From Bacillota bacterium (GTDB lineage: Bacteria; Bacillota; Clostridia; Oscillospirales; Ruminococcaceae): a DNA stretch of 11,333 nucleotides. The notes beneath the pieces are model-generated. The model made no database searches. It was not told the DNA's origin and worked only from the letters and a program-made list of their open reading frames with translations. The DNA lies in the NCBI GenBank assembly GCA_023431215.1, contig JAEYXR010000002.1:1-11333 (forward strand), given 5' to 3'. How positions within the stretch are numbered: position 1 is the first letter of the stretch; each line of letters opens with the position of its first letter. This document shows positions 6,070 to 11,333 of the stretch, piece after piece. A program made the position numbers and the translations under genes.

Positions 6070-7085
6070 GGCTGACAGTTCGTATTGCTCCACATATCCG
6101 CAACAGCGTCAGCAACAAGACGGTTATGGGCGACGCCCTTATCACCTTGCTGGCACTTTATTTTATAGCATGGTACTATTATGGCATACGTGCGGTAGTT
6201 TTGGGGTGTGTATCGGTTGCCACCTGCTGGGTCGCCGATGCACTTTGCACCCTGCTGCGCAAAGCCCCTGTTAACCGGTATGACTACTCGCCTGCGGTTA
6301 CCGGCCTCATTATTCCTCTGCTGCTGCCTGCTTCGGTAGAATACAAGGTGGTGGTGGCAGCAGGGCTGTTTGCCATCTGCATTGTTAAGCAGGCGTTTGG
6401 AGGCCTGGGCAGCAATATTTTTAACCCGGCAGCCGGCGGCCTTGCTTTTGTCATTGCCTGCTGGGGCACAAAGCTGTTTAGCTATCCATCGCCTTTTTCT
6501 GTGTTGCCTGTTACAGGTGTCATTACGGAAAAACTCACCAACGGTGCAGCTTATACCTTAAGCCTTGGCGGTGTGCCTCCTTACGATACCACGTCTATTG
6601 TGCTGGGGTTACTGCCAGGCCCAATGGGTACCACTAATATTTTAGTCGTGGGGGCTTGTCTATTATACCTGATGTTTCGAGGTACTGTACGCTTTACCCA
6701 GTCTATGGTATTCTTGGGTACGGCGGCGCTGTGGGCAGCTTTTTTACCTCGTATACCCGGGTCTCCGCTGATGTCTGTTTTTTATGAGCTGTGCGCCACT
6801 CCCCTTCTTTTTGCGGCAGCGTTTCTATTTTCGGATCCTGTTACCACTCCACGGCGTTGGGAAGCAAAACTGCTTTACGCCTCTATTAGCGGCGCGTTGG
6901 TCATGCTGCTGCGGGTATATGGCGGTTTTGAAATGATGCTACCCTTTGCTGTTTTACTTTGCAATGCGCTTGTTCCGGCTTTGGATGACTTTATGGAAGG
7001 GCAAATTACCAAGAAAAGGAGGGTGAGATATGAGCAATCAGAAAAACTTCAGGGAAATGGAAGCGAATTCGATGCCATCCCCTGA
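6066..7085 (+). CDS. RnfD/NqrB-like membrane protein lacking the FMN-linked threonine
   Basis: This 339-residue protein is almost entirely hydrophobic and matches RnfD: IAPHIRNSVSNKTVMGDAL at 7-25, the DYSPAVTGLIIPLLLP helix at 73-88 and the family signature FGGLGSNIFNPAAGG at 111-125. Canonical RnfD carries FMN bound covalently to the Thr of an SGAT motif. The aligned segment here reads TNGAAYTL (158-165), with A162 where the Thr belongs; T164 is nearby but out of register. The later GSIGETS motif has become GPMGTTN (185-191). Translation starts inside the rnfC-like stop (ATGA, 4-base overlap) behind AAAGGTGA. The hydrophilic C-terminal tail after about residue 312 overlaps the next gene by 56 bases. 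Confidence 0.87.
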   Translation: MRLTVRIAPHIRNSVSNKTVMGDALITLLALYFIAWYYYGIRAVVLGCVSVATCWVADALCTLLRKAPVNRYDYSPAVTGLIIPLLLPASVEYKVVVAAGLFAICIVKQAFGGLGSNIFNPAAGGLAFVIACWGTKLFSYPSPFSVLPVTGVITEKLTNGAAYTLSLGGVPPYDTTSIVLGLLPGPMGTTNILVVGACLLYLMFRGTVRFTQSMVFLGTAALWAAFLPRIPGSPLMSVFYELCATPLLFAAAFLFSDPVTTPRRWEAKLLYASISGALVMLLRVYGGFEMMLPFAVLLCNALVPALDDFMEGQITKKRRVRYEQSEKLQGNGSEFDAIP

Positions 7086-7713
7086 GTCGAATCGCTTTAC
7101 CCCTTACGGCCGTACTCAAACCGTGGATATCAGAGAGGCTTTAATGGGTTTGGCAGCTGCAGTGCCGTTTTTGGCGGTGTCCTGCACCACCCTTAAAAAT
7201 GGGGTGGCCTTGTCTATTGTATTGTTTATTGTGCTTTTGCCTACGGCCTTACTGCACTTTGCGCTTAGGGAGCGGCTAAAGGTATCGGTTTGGCTGGGAG
7301 CATTTTTGTGCAGCCTGGTGGCTCTTATTCTGGCCTCGCTTTCTACTACTGTTATACGAGGTATCCAGCCGGAGATTATTGACTCGTTGGGTATTTATAT
7401 TTACTTGACAGCGGCTTATGGCGTGGTGGCGGCTGTTTACCGGGGACGAAGAGTGCATAGCCCGGGTGGCGCCCTGTCTCTGGCTTTTCAATACGCCATG
7501 GGGTTTGCCTTTTGTGCAGTTGTAATTTCTGCCATACGGGAGCTGCTGACAAACAACCAGCTTTGGGGGTTGCCGGTAACTATTGGTTTTAGCCTTTCGG
7601 GAGCTAGAATGCCCTTTTTTGGCCTTATTTTAGCCGGCCTTATTTTGGGTCTTGCACAAAGTGTTGCCCAATCTCTTTATGCACGCTATCGTAGCGTTAC
7701 CGATGATGAATGA
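7030..7713 (+). CDS. RnfE-like membrane protein without Fe-S cysteines
   Basis: This 227-residue protein aligns with RnfE/NqrD: ALMGLAAAVPFLAVSCTTLKNG (37-58) corresponds to the first helix containing GxCPxLAV, and LGIYIYLTAAYG (120-131) to the LGIFIPLIVVNC helix. It keeps FCAVVISAIRELL (161-173), which matches the conserved GAIREIL region. Both cysteine ligands of the intramembrane [2Fe-2S] cluster are replaced, by V45 and G131 in this alignment. A polar N-terminal extension of about 30 residues precedes the first helix. The start at 7030 is fixed by AAGGAGGGTGA (7017-7027) directly before the ATG, inside the 3' end of the RnfD-like gene. In Clostridia rnfG normally stands between D and E and is absent here. 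Confidence 0.82.
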   Translation: MSNQKNFREMEANSMPSPESNRFTPYGRTQTVDIREALMGLAAAVPFLAVSCTTLKNGVALSIVLFIVLLPTALLHFALRERLKVSVWLGAFLCSLVALILASLSTTVIRGIQPEIIDSLGIYIYLTAAYGVVAAVYRGRRVHSPGGALSLAFQYAMGFAFCAVVISAIRELLTNNQLWGLPVTIGFSLSGARMPFFGLILAGLILGLAQSVAQSLYARYRSVTDDE

Positions 7714-7729
7714 AAGGCGGTGACCCAAT

Positions 7730-8329
7730 TTGGATTTTGATATAGTGCTGAAAACCATTGGTGTGGCCGTGGCAGCTGCTTTTACAGAAAACCTTCTGTT
7801 TGTTCGTGCCATTGGCTGGAACGACCTGGAGCCTCATGCGTTTTCACGTTCTCATCTGCCTGTTACTGCACTTTCGGTCACGCTGGTTTCTATGCTTGCT
7901 GCCTGCTGCGGATGGCTTGGTAAGTTTTTAATTGATGAATTTTATCCGGTGGCTTCTCATTTGCGCCCGCCGGTTTACCTGCTGCTTTATACGGCGGTGG
8001 TATTTCTTTTTTTGGCAGTGTGGTATAAAATTCCCGCATTGTCTGTCAAAAAGCTGGAGCTGCATCCTTCTTTGGTGTTTGGTTTTATACCACTGGCCAT
8101 TATGATGATTATTGGAACACAGGTGTTTACCTTTGTGGGAGGTATCATTTATGGCTTTGGTGCAGGTTTGGGTTATCTTTTGGCAGCACTGCTTTCACGG
8201 TCTCTAAACCGTTATCTGGAGCTGCAGCGGGTACCCTTTGCCATGCGTGGTGCACCGGTGACGCTTCTTTACTTTGGTATCCTTTCGTTGGCACTGTTTG
8301 GTGTCCTGGGTCATCAGGTAGCTGTCTGA
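7730..8329 (+). CDS. RnfA-like membrane protein without Fe-S cysteines
   Basis: This 199-residue protein has about six membrane segments, as RnfA/NqrE do. ENLLFVRAIG (20-29) matches the family's NNFVLSRFLG, GFGAGLGYLLAALL matches GLGAGLGFTLALVL, and LELQRVPFAMRGAPVTLL matches LELADVPKPFRGTPIALI. The cysteine expected after RFLGI is N31, and the one expected in LPLITTNC is I127, so this half of the [2Fe-2S] site is also lost. The start is TTG at 7730 with AAAGGCGGTGA (7714-7724) in front, 16 bases after the RnfE-like stop. It is the last gene of the operon; rnfB, which usually follows, is absent. Confidence 0.85.
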   Translation: MDFDIVLKTIGVAVAAAFTENLLFVRAIGWNDLEPHAFSRSHLPVTALSVTLVSMLAACCGWLGKFLIDEFYPVASHLRPPVYLLLYTAVVFLFLAVWYKIPALSVKKLELHPSLVFGFIPLAIMMIIGTQVFTFVGGIIYGFGAGLGYLLAALLSRSLNRYLELQRVPFAMRGAPVTLLYFGILSLALFGVLGHQVAV

Positions 8330-8387
8330 CAGCTTTTCAAAGCTCATATCAATTATAAAGCGGGCAGCTGTCTAAAAGCTGTTATTG
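8320..8387 (+). repeat. Two related short hairpins after the Rnf-like operon
   Basis: AGCTGTCTGACAGCTTTTC (8320-8338) spans the stop codon of the RnfA-like gene, and AGCTGTCTAAAAGCTGTTATT (8366-8386) repeats its design 46 bases later. Each has a 5-bp AGCTG/CAGCT-type stem and a T-rich tail, and ACAGCTTTT (8329-8337) can also pair with AAAAGCTGT (8374-8382). They may act as weak tandem terminators for the operon. Confidence 0.35.
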
Positions 8388-8440
8388 TACCAAAGCCTTG
8401 TTCAATCGGCAGCTAGCCCTGCAGGAAAAGGAGGCTCTTG

Positions 8441-8500
8441 GTGGTTGGTGTTTCGCAAATCCGCACAGCTGCAGGGTCGAATACTCTCGCCATTTTTTAG
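8441..8500 (+). CDS. Possible 19-residue leader peptide
   Basis: A GTG at 8441 (or the in-frame TTG at 8438) follows an excellent Shine-Dalgarno sequence, AAAAGGAGG (8426-8434), with a 6-base gap. The frame reads MVGVSQIRTAAGSNTLAIF and stops at TAG 8498-8500, exactly where the left arm of the long stem-loop at 8500-8550 begins. It has no homologue that I recognise and no run of one amino acid. The placement suggests a translated leader controlling the membrane-anchored protein downstream; translation itself is not proven. Confidence 0.4.
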   Translation: MVGVSQIRTAAGSNTLAIF

Positions 8501-8560
8501 CTTCGCACGGCGCGGGTATCCTGCAGACAATATTCTAGCCGGTGCGAAGCGGCGGAATGG
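8490..8560 (+). promoter_or_regulatory. Leader stem-loop reaching the ribosome binding site
   Basis: GCTTCGCACGGC (8500-8511) pairs with GCCGGTGCGAAGC (8538-8550) with a single bulged G. CCATT (8490-8494) can extend the stem by pairing with AATGG (8556-8560), which overlaps the GGAG Shine-Dalgarno (8559-8562) of the gene starting at 8570. No T-run follows, so control of translation is more likely than termination. CTGCAG copies at 8419-8424, 8469-8474 and 8521-8526 offer alternative pairing. Confidence 0.45.
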
Positions 8561-8569
8561 AGCGTGACT

Positions 8570-9835
8570 ATGGGGAAAGAACATAAGATTAAGCGGTATG
8601 GGTTTGAAAATCAGTATAAACACAGGCAGAAAATAAAAAAAATAGTAGTTACACTGGCTGCTGTTGCCGCCGCCTGCTTTGCCGGCTGGTTTTTGTACGA
8701 GCCTGTGTACCAGTTTGTTGTAAACTTTGAGCTGCCCGATCTTTTGCCAACCCCTGCTACCTCTCAAAGTGAGAGCTCTTCATTGCAACAGTCATCTTCC
8801 CAAGTTACGCCTGGCACCGGGCAAGAGCAGTCTGATTTTATTCCAATGGCAGATACAATGGCCTATGTTCCGGTTTATCTGCTGAAAGATGCGGCTACCA
8901 TGGAAGCAAACTTTAGCAAGTTAAAGGCACAAGGGATAAAAGGTGTTGTATTTGAGCTGAAGGCTCCCGGCGGGCAGGTAATGTACCAAAGCAGCCTGGA
9001 AAGCGTGGCAAACACCCGTGCACAGGTAGAGGGCGCCTACGACCTTTCGGCGGCAGTGGCAGCGGCACAAAAAGTTGGTCTTGTACCTGTGGGGCGTATC
9101 AGTGCCTTTTTAGACAGCACTGCAACGCTGGTAATGTATGATGCAGCTGTTAAGTATATGGATAGCAATGTAAACTGGATTGATAACTCCAAGGCTGCGG
9201 GCGGCAAGACATGGCTGAATCCCAACAGCCGCGATGCACAAAATTACATTTTGGACCTTGTGGGAGAAGCAGCAGACAAAGGCCTGCACAGTGTGATATT
9301 GGACAATGTACAGTTCCCCGAGGGTTATTCGTTGCAGTTGGCTACTTATGGGGTTACCGGTGATCTGGATAAATCTGCCATATTGGCAGACTTTATCACC
9401 AGAGCAAAAGAACTGAGCAAGGACAGCAATTTTGAAATTTGGCTTGGTATGGATTTAAAGGCTGCCGCCGGTACAGAAACGGTACGCTTTGGCAATGACC
9501 CCGGCAAGGTGATTGCCGCTGCAGAACGATGCGTCCTAAGCGTAATGCCGGAGCAGTTTGGCGCCGGTGTGGCTACCGATAGCCTGACATTATCAAACCC
9601 TGCACTTACCCCCTACGAGACGGTAAAAGCAAGCCTGGAGGCCGCAAATAACGCTTTAGGGGACGACCTGCAGTTGGTTGCCATGATACAGGCCTATACG
9701 TCCACTACTCTGCCCCAAGGCAGCAACATGCCTTATGGCAAGGAGGAGATAGAACAGCAGGTAAAAGCAGCAAACGAAGCCGGCATTGAGAAAATTTATT
9801 ACTACAATCCCGGCGGAACCTATGAGCTTTCTTAA
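8570..9835 (+). CDS. Membrane-anchored glycoside-hydrolase-like protein (DUF4015 type)
   Basis: This 421-residue protein has a basic N-terminus, one membrane segment at about 24-43, a Ser/Gln/Pro/Thr-rich linker (60-88) and an extracellular TIM-barrel-like domain. That domain follows the layout of the DUF4015 'putative glycoside hydrolase' family: GIKGVVFELKAPGGQVMYQS (122-141), a segment resembling the family's gIYvIARi...D strand at GLVPVGRISAFLD (170-182), W203 and TWLNPNSRDAQNYILDL (214-230), and VILDNVQFPEG (242-252). D245 is the likely acid/base position by comparison with 'FDYVRFP'. The substrate is unknown; a cell-wall or exopolysaccharide target is inferred from location. The ATG at 8570 is preferred over the in-frame GTG at 8564 because GGAG (8559-8562) is 7 bases from the ATG. 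A strong terminator follows. Confidence 0.72.
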   Translation: MGKEHKIKRYGFENQYKHRQKIKKIVVTLAAVAAACFAGWFLYEPVYQFVVNFELPDLLPTPATSQSESSSLQQSSSQVTPGTGQEQSDFIPMADTMAYVPVYLLKDAATMEANFSKLKAQGIKGVVFELKAPGGQVMYQSSLESVANTRAQVEGAYDLSAAVAAAQKVGLVPVGRISAFLDSTATLVMYDAAVKYMDSNVNWIDNSKAAGGKTWLNPNSRDAQNYILDLVGEAADKGLHSVILDNVQFPEGYSLQLATYGVTGDLDKSAILADFITRAKELSKDSNFEIWLGMDLKAAAGTETVRFGNDPGKVIAAAERCVLSVMPEQFGAGVATDSLTLSNPALTPYETVKASLEAANNALGDDLQLVAMIQAYTSTTLPQGSNMPYGKEEIEQQVKAANEAGIEKIYYYNPGGTYELS

Positions 9836-9893
9836 AGCTTCCTATCAACCAAAAACCTACAGACGATTAGTGCTTCTGTCATGAGGCTGTTTT

Positions 9894-9940
9894 CAGGGCA
9901 TCACCGTATTTATAAGCGGTGATGCCCTGTTTTATCTTTT
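9894..9940 (+). terminator. Intrinsic terminator of the hydrolase-like gene
   Basis: CAGGGCATCACCG (9894-9906) pairs perfectly over 13 bp with CGGTGATGCCCTG (9917-9929) around a 10-base AT-rich loop, followed by TTTTATCTTTT. It also separates this gene from the converging minus-strand gene at 9955. Confidence 0.92.
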
Positions 9941-9954
9941 ACTCATTTTATTTG

Positions 9955-10386
9955 TTAGAATATCAATAATTCATCTTCATCATATTTAAAATTTGGTCCC
10001 CATGCAACTTCCCAATAGTAACCATCCAAATCAGCAAAATATGCATGAAAACCACCCCAAAATACATTTTGAGGTTCTTTGATGATGGTAGCACCTGCCT
10101 TTCTTGCCAACTCAATTACTTCAGTCACTTCTTCCTTGGTTTTTACATTGTAAGCAAGAGTAATGCCGCCAAAGCCGGTACCAATAGGCGGCGGATTATT
10201 TTGATCAATATCCTTTGCTAATAATTCAAGTGGGAATAATTCAAACTTAGTACCCGGTGTATCAAAAAATATTACATCAGGGGTATAACCTGTTTCGTCT
10301 GTTTTAAACCCTAAGCTATCTCTATAAAAACGGATAGATTTTTCCATGCTCCTAACACCAAGACATATGCAAGTTATTTTATTCAT
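9955..10386 (-). CDS. VOC (glyoxalase/bleomycin-resistance) family protein
   Basis: This 143-residue protein is a single vicinal-oxygen-chelate module pair. The N-terminal motif CLGVRSMEKSIRFYRDSLGF and the C-terminal FADLDGYYWEVAWGPN are diagnostic of the fold; FELFP and YWEVA contain the glutamates that often bind metal. The first usual histidine ligand is not evident, so the metal and the reaction are uncertain, and glyoxalase I activity should not be assumed. The start is the ATG at 10384-10386 because TTGGAGGAAG lies 8 bases before it; an upstream TTG at 10401 overlaps that ribosome binding site. The gene is visibly AT-rich: 18 of 60 bases are G or C in 9961-10020, against 32 of 60 in 9601-9660. 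It has its own promoter and may be a recent acquisition. Confidence 0.88.
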   Translation of the reverse strand: MNKITCICLGVRSMEKSIRFYRDSLGFKTDETGYTPDVIFFDTPGTKFELFPLELLAKDIDQNNPPPIGTGFGGITLAYNVKTKEEVTEVIELARKAGATIIKEPQNVFWGGFHAYFADLDGYYWEVAWGPNFKYDEDELLIF

Positions 10387-10430
10387 GACCACTTCCTCCA
10401 ATTATTATAGAAATGCTCTGTATCAGTTCG

Positions 10431-10459
10431 ATTATAACATGAGCAAATTGTTGTCACAA
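10431..10459 (-). promoter_or_regulatory. Promoter of the VOC gene
   Basis: Read on the minus strand, TTGTGA (10459-10454) and a perfect TATAAT (10436-10431) are 17 bases apart. Transcription would start near 10424, about 38 bases before the ATG. Confidence 0.7.
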
Positions 10460-10463
10460 GCAA

Positions 10464-10483
10464 ATCTTGGCAGTGATCAAGAT
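10464..10483. promoter_or_regulatory. Inverted repeat just upstream of the VOC -35 box
   Basis: ATCTTG (10464-10469) and CAAGAT (10478-10483) form a dyad with an 8-base spacer, 4 bases upstream of the -35 box on the minus strand. It is a possible activator or repressor site for the VOC gene; no regulator gene is adjacent. Confidence 0.25.
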
Positions 10484-10531
10484 GCGTCGTTGTATGACAA
10501 TTTTGTTGGGGGGATTCCCGAACGGGTAAAG

Positions 10532-10567
10532 AAAAAGCGACAACCATAAAATTAAAATGGTCGTCGC
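10532..10567 (-). terminator. Intrinsic terminator of the CofE-like gene
   Basis: GCGAC + ACCAT (10537-10547) pairs with ATGGT + GTCGC (10557-10567) with one A/C mismatch and a 9-base loop. On the minus strand the hairpin is followed by TTTTTC (10536-10531). It lies about 100 bases after the minus-strand stop at 10669. Confidence 0.75.
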
Positions 10568-10599
10568 ATTTAAAAATATCTGCATAGAACGAAATTTTT

Positions 10600-10629
10600 T
10601 TGACTAATAATTGTATAATATCATATAAA
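10600..10629 (+). promoter_or_regulatory. Promoter-like pair facing the 3' end of the CofE-like gene
   Basis: TTGACT (10600-10605) and TATAAA (10624-10629) each match consensus at five of six positions with an 18-base spacer. No plus-strand gene follows; a transcript would be antisense to the gene ending at 10669. The surroundings are very AT-rich, so a chance match is likely. Confidence 0.3.
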
Positions 10630-10668
10630 TATACGAAATGTACTGAATATAGTCGAATCATCGGGAAA

Positions 10669-11333
10669 TTATGCATTCTCTTTTCGAATAATGCCCATGG
10701 GGGTTTGCTCGCTTTGCTGCCCCAAAGGGTTGTCCTTTAAAATACGCACATACAAATCGGGGTCTGCAGAAAGAGGGCAGCGTCCAAGAATATTGCCTCC
10801 CAAATCGTTAATATCTGTGATGAGCACAGGATGACCGATTGCGGCAAAAACATCTGCGGCCACTTTGTCTGGGTCGGCAGGCCCCAGCACTACATATTCG
10901 TTGTAGGGCGGCAGGGTAAAATCACAGGGACCGTCGATAGCCCGTGCCTTATCGCCTGCAATTTTATAAAAAATACCCCGTTTGCCAAACAGCTTACCAA
11001 TGGCAGAGCAGAAGGCGGCAAAAAGGATGCGGATGGTGCCACATTCCCGCAGCGCCATCTCCATGGTTTCGGGAATACCCAAACCGATGCCATATGGGGT
11101 TTTTAACACAAATTTACAAAGAAAACGAGCCAGTGGACGGGGATGGATATCTTTCATGGGGATAGCGCGTTTTTGGGTGCAAGCTACAGCTTTTTCTGTG
11201 ATAAAAAGCACATCACCCTCTTTCATGTGGGGGGCGGCATAGCGCAGGGCTACATCGGGCATACTGTCGGCGCCGGTAATAACATGAGTTTTGAAACACA
11301 GCCGACGATAAAGTACTCCATCTACCTCAATAC
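10669..11333 (-). CDS. CofE-like (F420-0 glutamyl ligase family) protein, 5' end outside window
   Basis: The frame continues through the right edge; the Met at 11262 is internal, preceded in frame by VDGVLYRRLCFKTHVITGAD. About 220 residues are visible. They match the family of bacterial proteins annotated as F420-0:gamma-glutamyl ligase: HMKEGDVLFITEKAVACTQ, FVLKTPYGIGLGIPETMEMA, FCSAIGKLFGKRGIFYKIAG, AIDGPCDFTLPPYNEYVVLG and ITDINDLGGNILG. In F420 producers CofE adds glutamate to the deazaflavin cofactor. Most Clostridia do not make F420, so the substrate here is probably different or unknown. The gene ends with TAA at 10669 followed by an intrinsic terminator, and nothing downstream on its strand is co-transcribed. 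Confidence 0.82.
   Translation of the reverse strand, partial: IEVDGVLYRRLCFKTHVITGADSMPDVALRYAAPHMKEGDVLFITEKAVACTQKRAIPMKDIHPRPLARFLCKFVLKTPYGIGLGIPETMEMALRECGTIRILFAAFCSAIGKLFGKRGIFYKIAGDKARAIDGPCDFTLPPYNEYVVLGPADPDKVAADVFAAIGHPVLITDINDLGGNILGRCPLSADPDLYVRILKDNPLGQQSEQTPMGIIRKENA

Noticed and set aside
8564..8569. GTG at 8564 as the start of the hydrolase-like gene
   Set aside because: GGAG (8559-8562) is only one base away from it, but is at the normal 7-base distance from the ATG at 8570.
10387..10401. Five-residue extension of the VOC protein from TTG at 10401
   Set aside because: That codon overlaps the GGAGG ribosome binding site used by the ATG at 10386.
1..11333. CRISPR arrays, tRNA or rRNA genes, insertion sequences, integrase or phage genes
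   Set aside because: No regularly spaced repeats, cloverleaf-like sequence, rRNA core motifs, transposase motifs or terminal inverted repeats with target duplications were seen.

Overview
The window looks like a chromosomal segment of an anaerobic member of the Bacillota, class Clostridia, most likely from the Oscillospiraceae/Ruminococcaceae side. This is an inference from RNase Y, a MecA relative, an Rnf-type gene cluster in Clostridia-like order, a ferredoxin-tailed aldo/keto reductase, AGGAGG-type ribosome binding sites, TTG starts and roughly 50% GC. I see no rRNA, tRNA, CRISPR array, transposase or integrase.

Layout. Bases 2-1474 hold the 3' nine-tenths of rny (ribonuclease Y, membrane anchor outside the window), followed by an intrinsic terminator. 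A 419-base stretch without a recognisable gene follows. It has a promoter-like pair, a strongly folding segment and a perfect 14-bp palindrome, then leads to a small XRE-type regulator (1894-2136) with its own terminator. Another folded noncoding stretch ends in a bidirectional terminator shared with a minus-strand aldo/keto reductase carrying two Fe-S motifs (2413-3546). A good promoter (3678-3707) precedes rpe (3793-4449). A minus-strand fragment that looks like the C-terminal, ClpC-binding domain of MecA lies at 4623-4958, next to a four-gene plus-strand operon at 4993-8329. A leader region with a possible 19-codon leader peptide and a long stem-loop precedes a membrane-anchored glycoside-hydrolase-like protein (8570-9835). 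An AT-rich minus-strand VOC/glyoxalase-like gene (9955-10386) follows. The last feature is the 3' part of a CofE-like (F420-0 glutamyl ligase family) gene running off the right edge.

The most interesting part is 4993-8329. The four genes read as RnfC-, RnfD-, RnfE- and RnfA-like proteins in the usual order, tightly packed or overlapping, each with a clear ribosome binding site. However, rnfG is missing from its usual place between D and E, and rnfB is missing after A. The four cysteines that hold the intramembrane [2Fe-2S] cluster in RnfA/RnfE are all replaced. The threonine that carries covalent FMN in RnfD is replaced by alanine. The RnfC-like protein has lost its N-terminal barrel domain and the glycine-rich FMN/NADH motif, while both 4Fe-4S motifs remain perfect. 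The frames are open, so this looks like a maintained Rnf-derived membrane complex that cannot carry out the standard ferredoxin:NAD+ route. Its real function is unknown.

All positions of motifs were read by eye, and alignments to family motifs are from memory. No database search or folding program was run.
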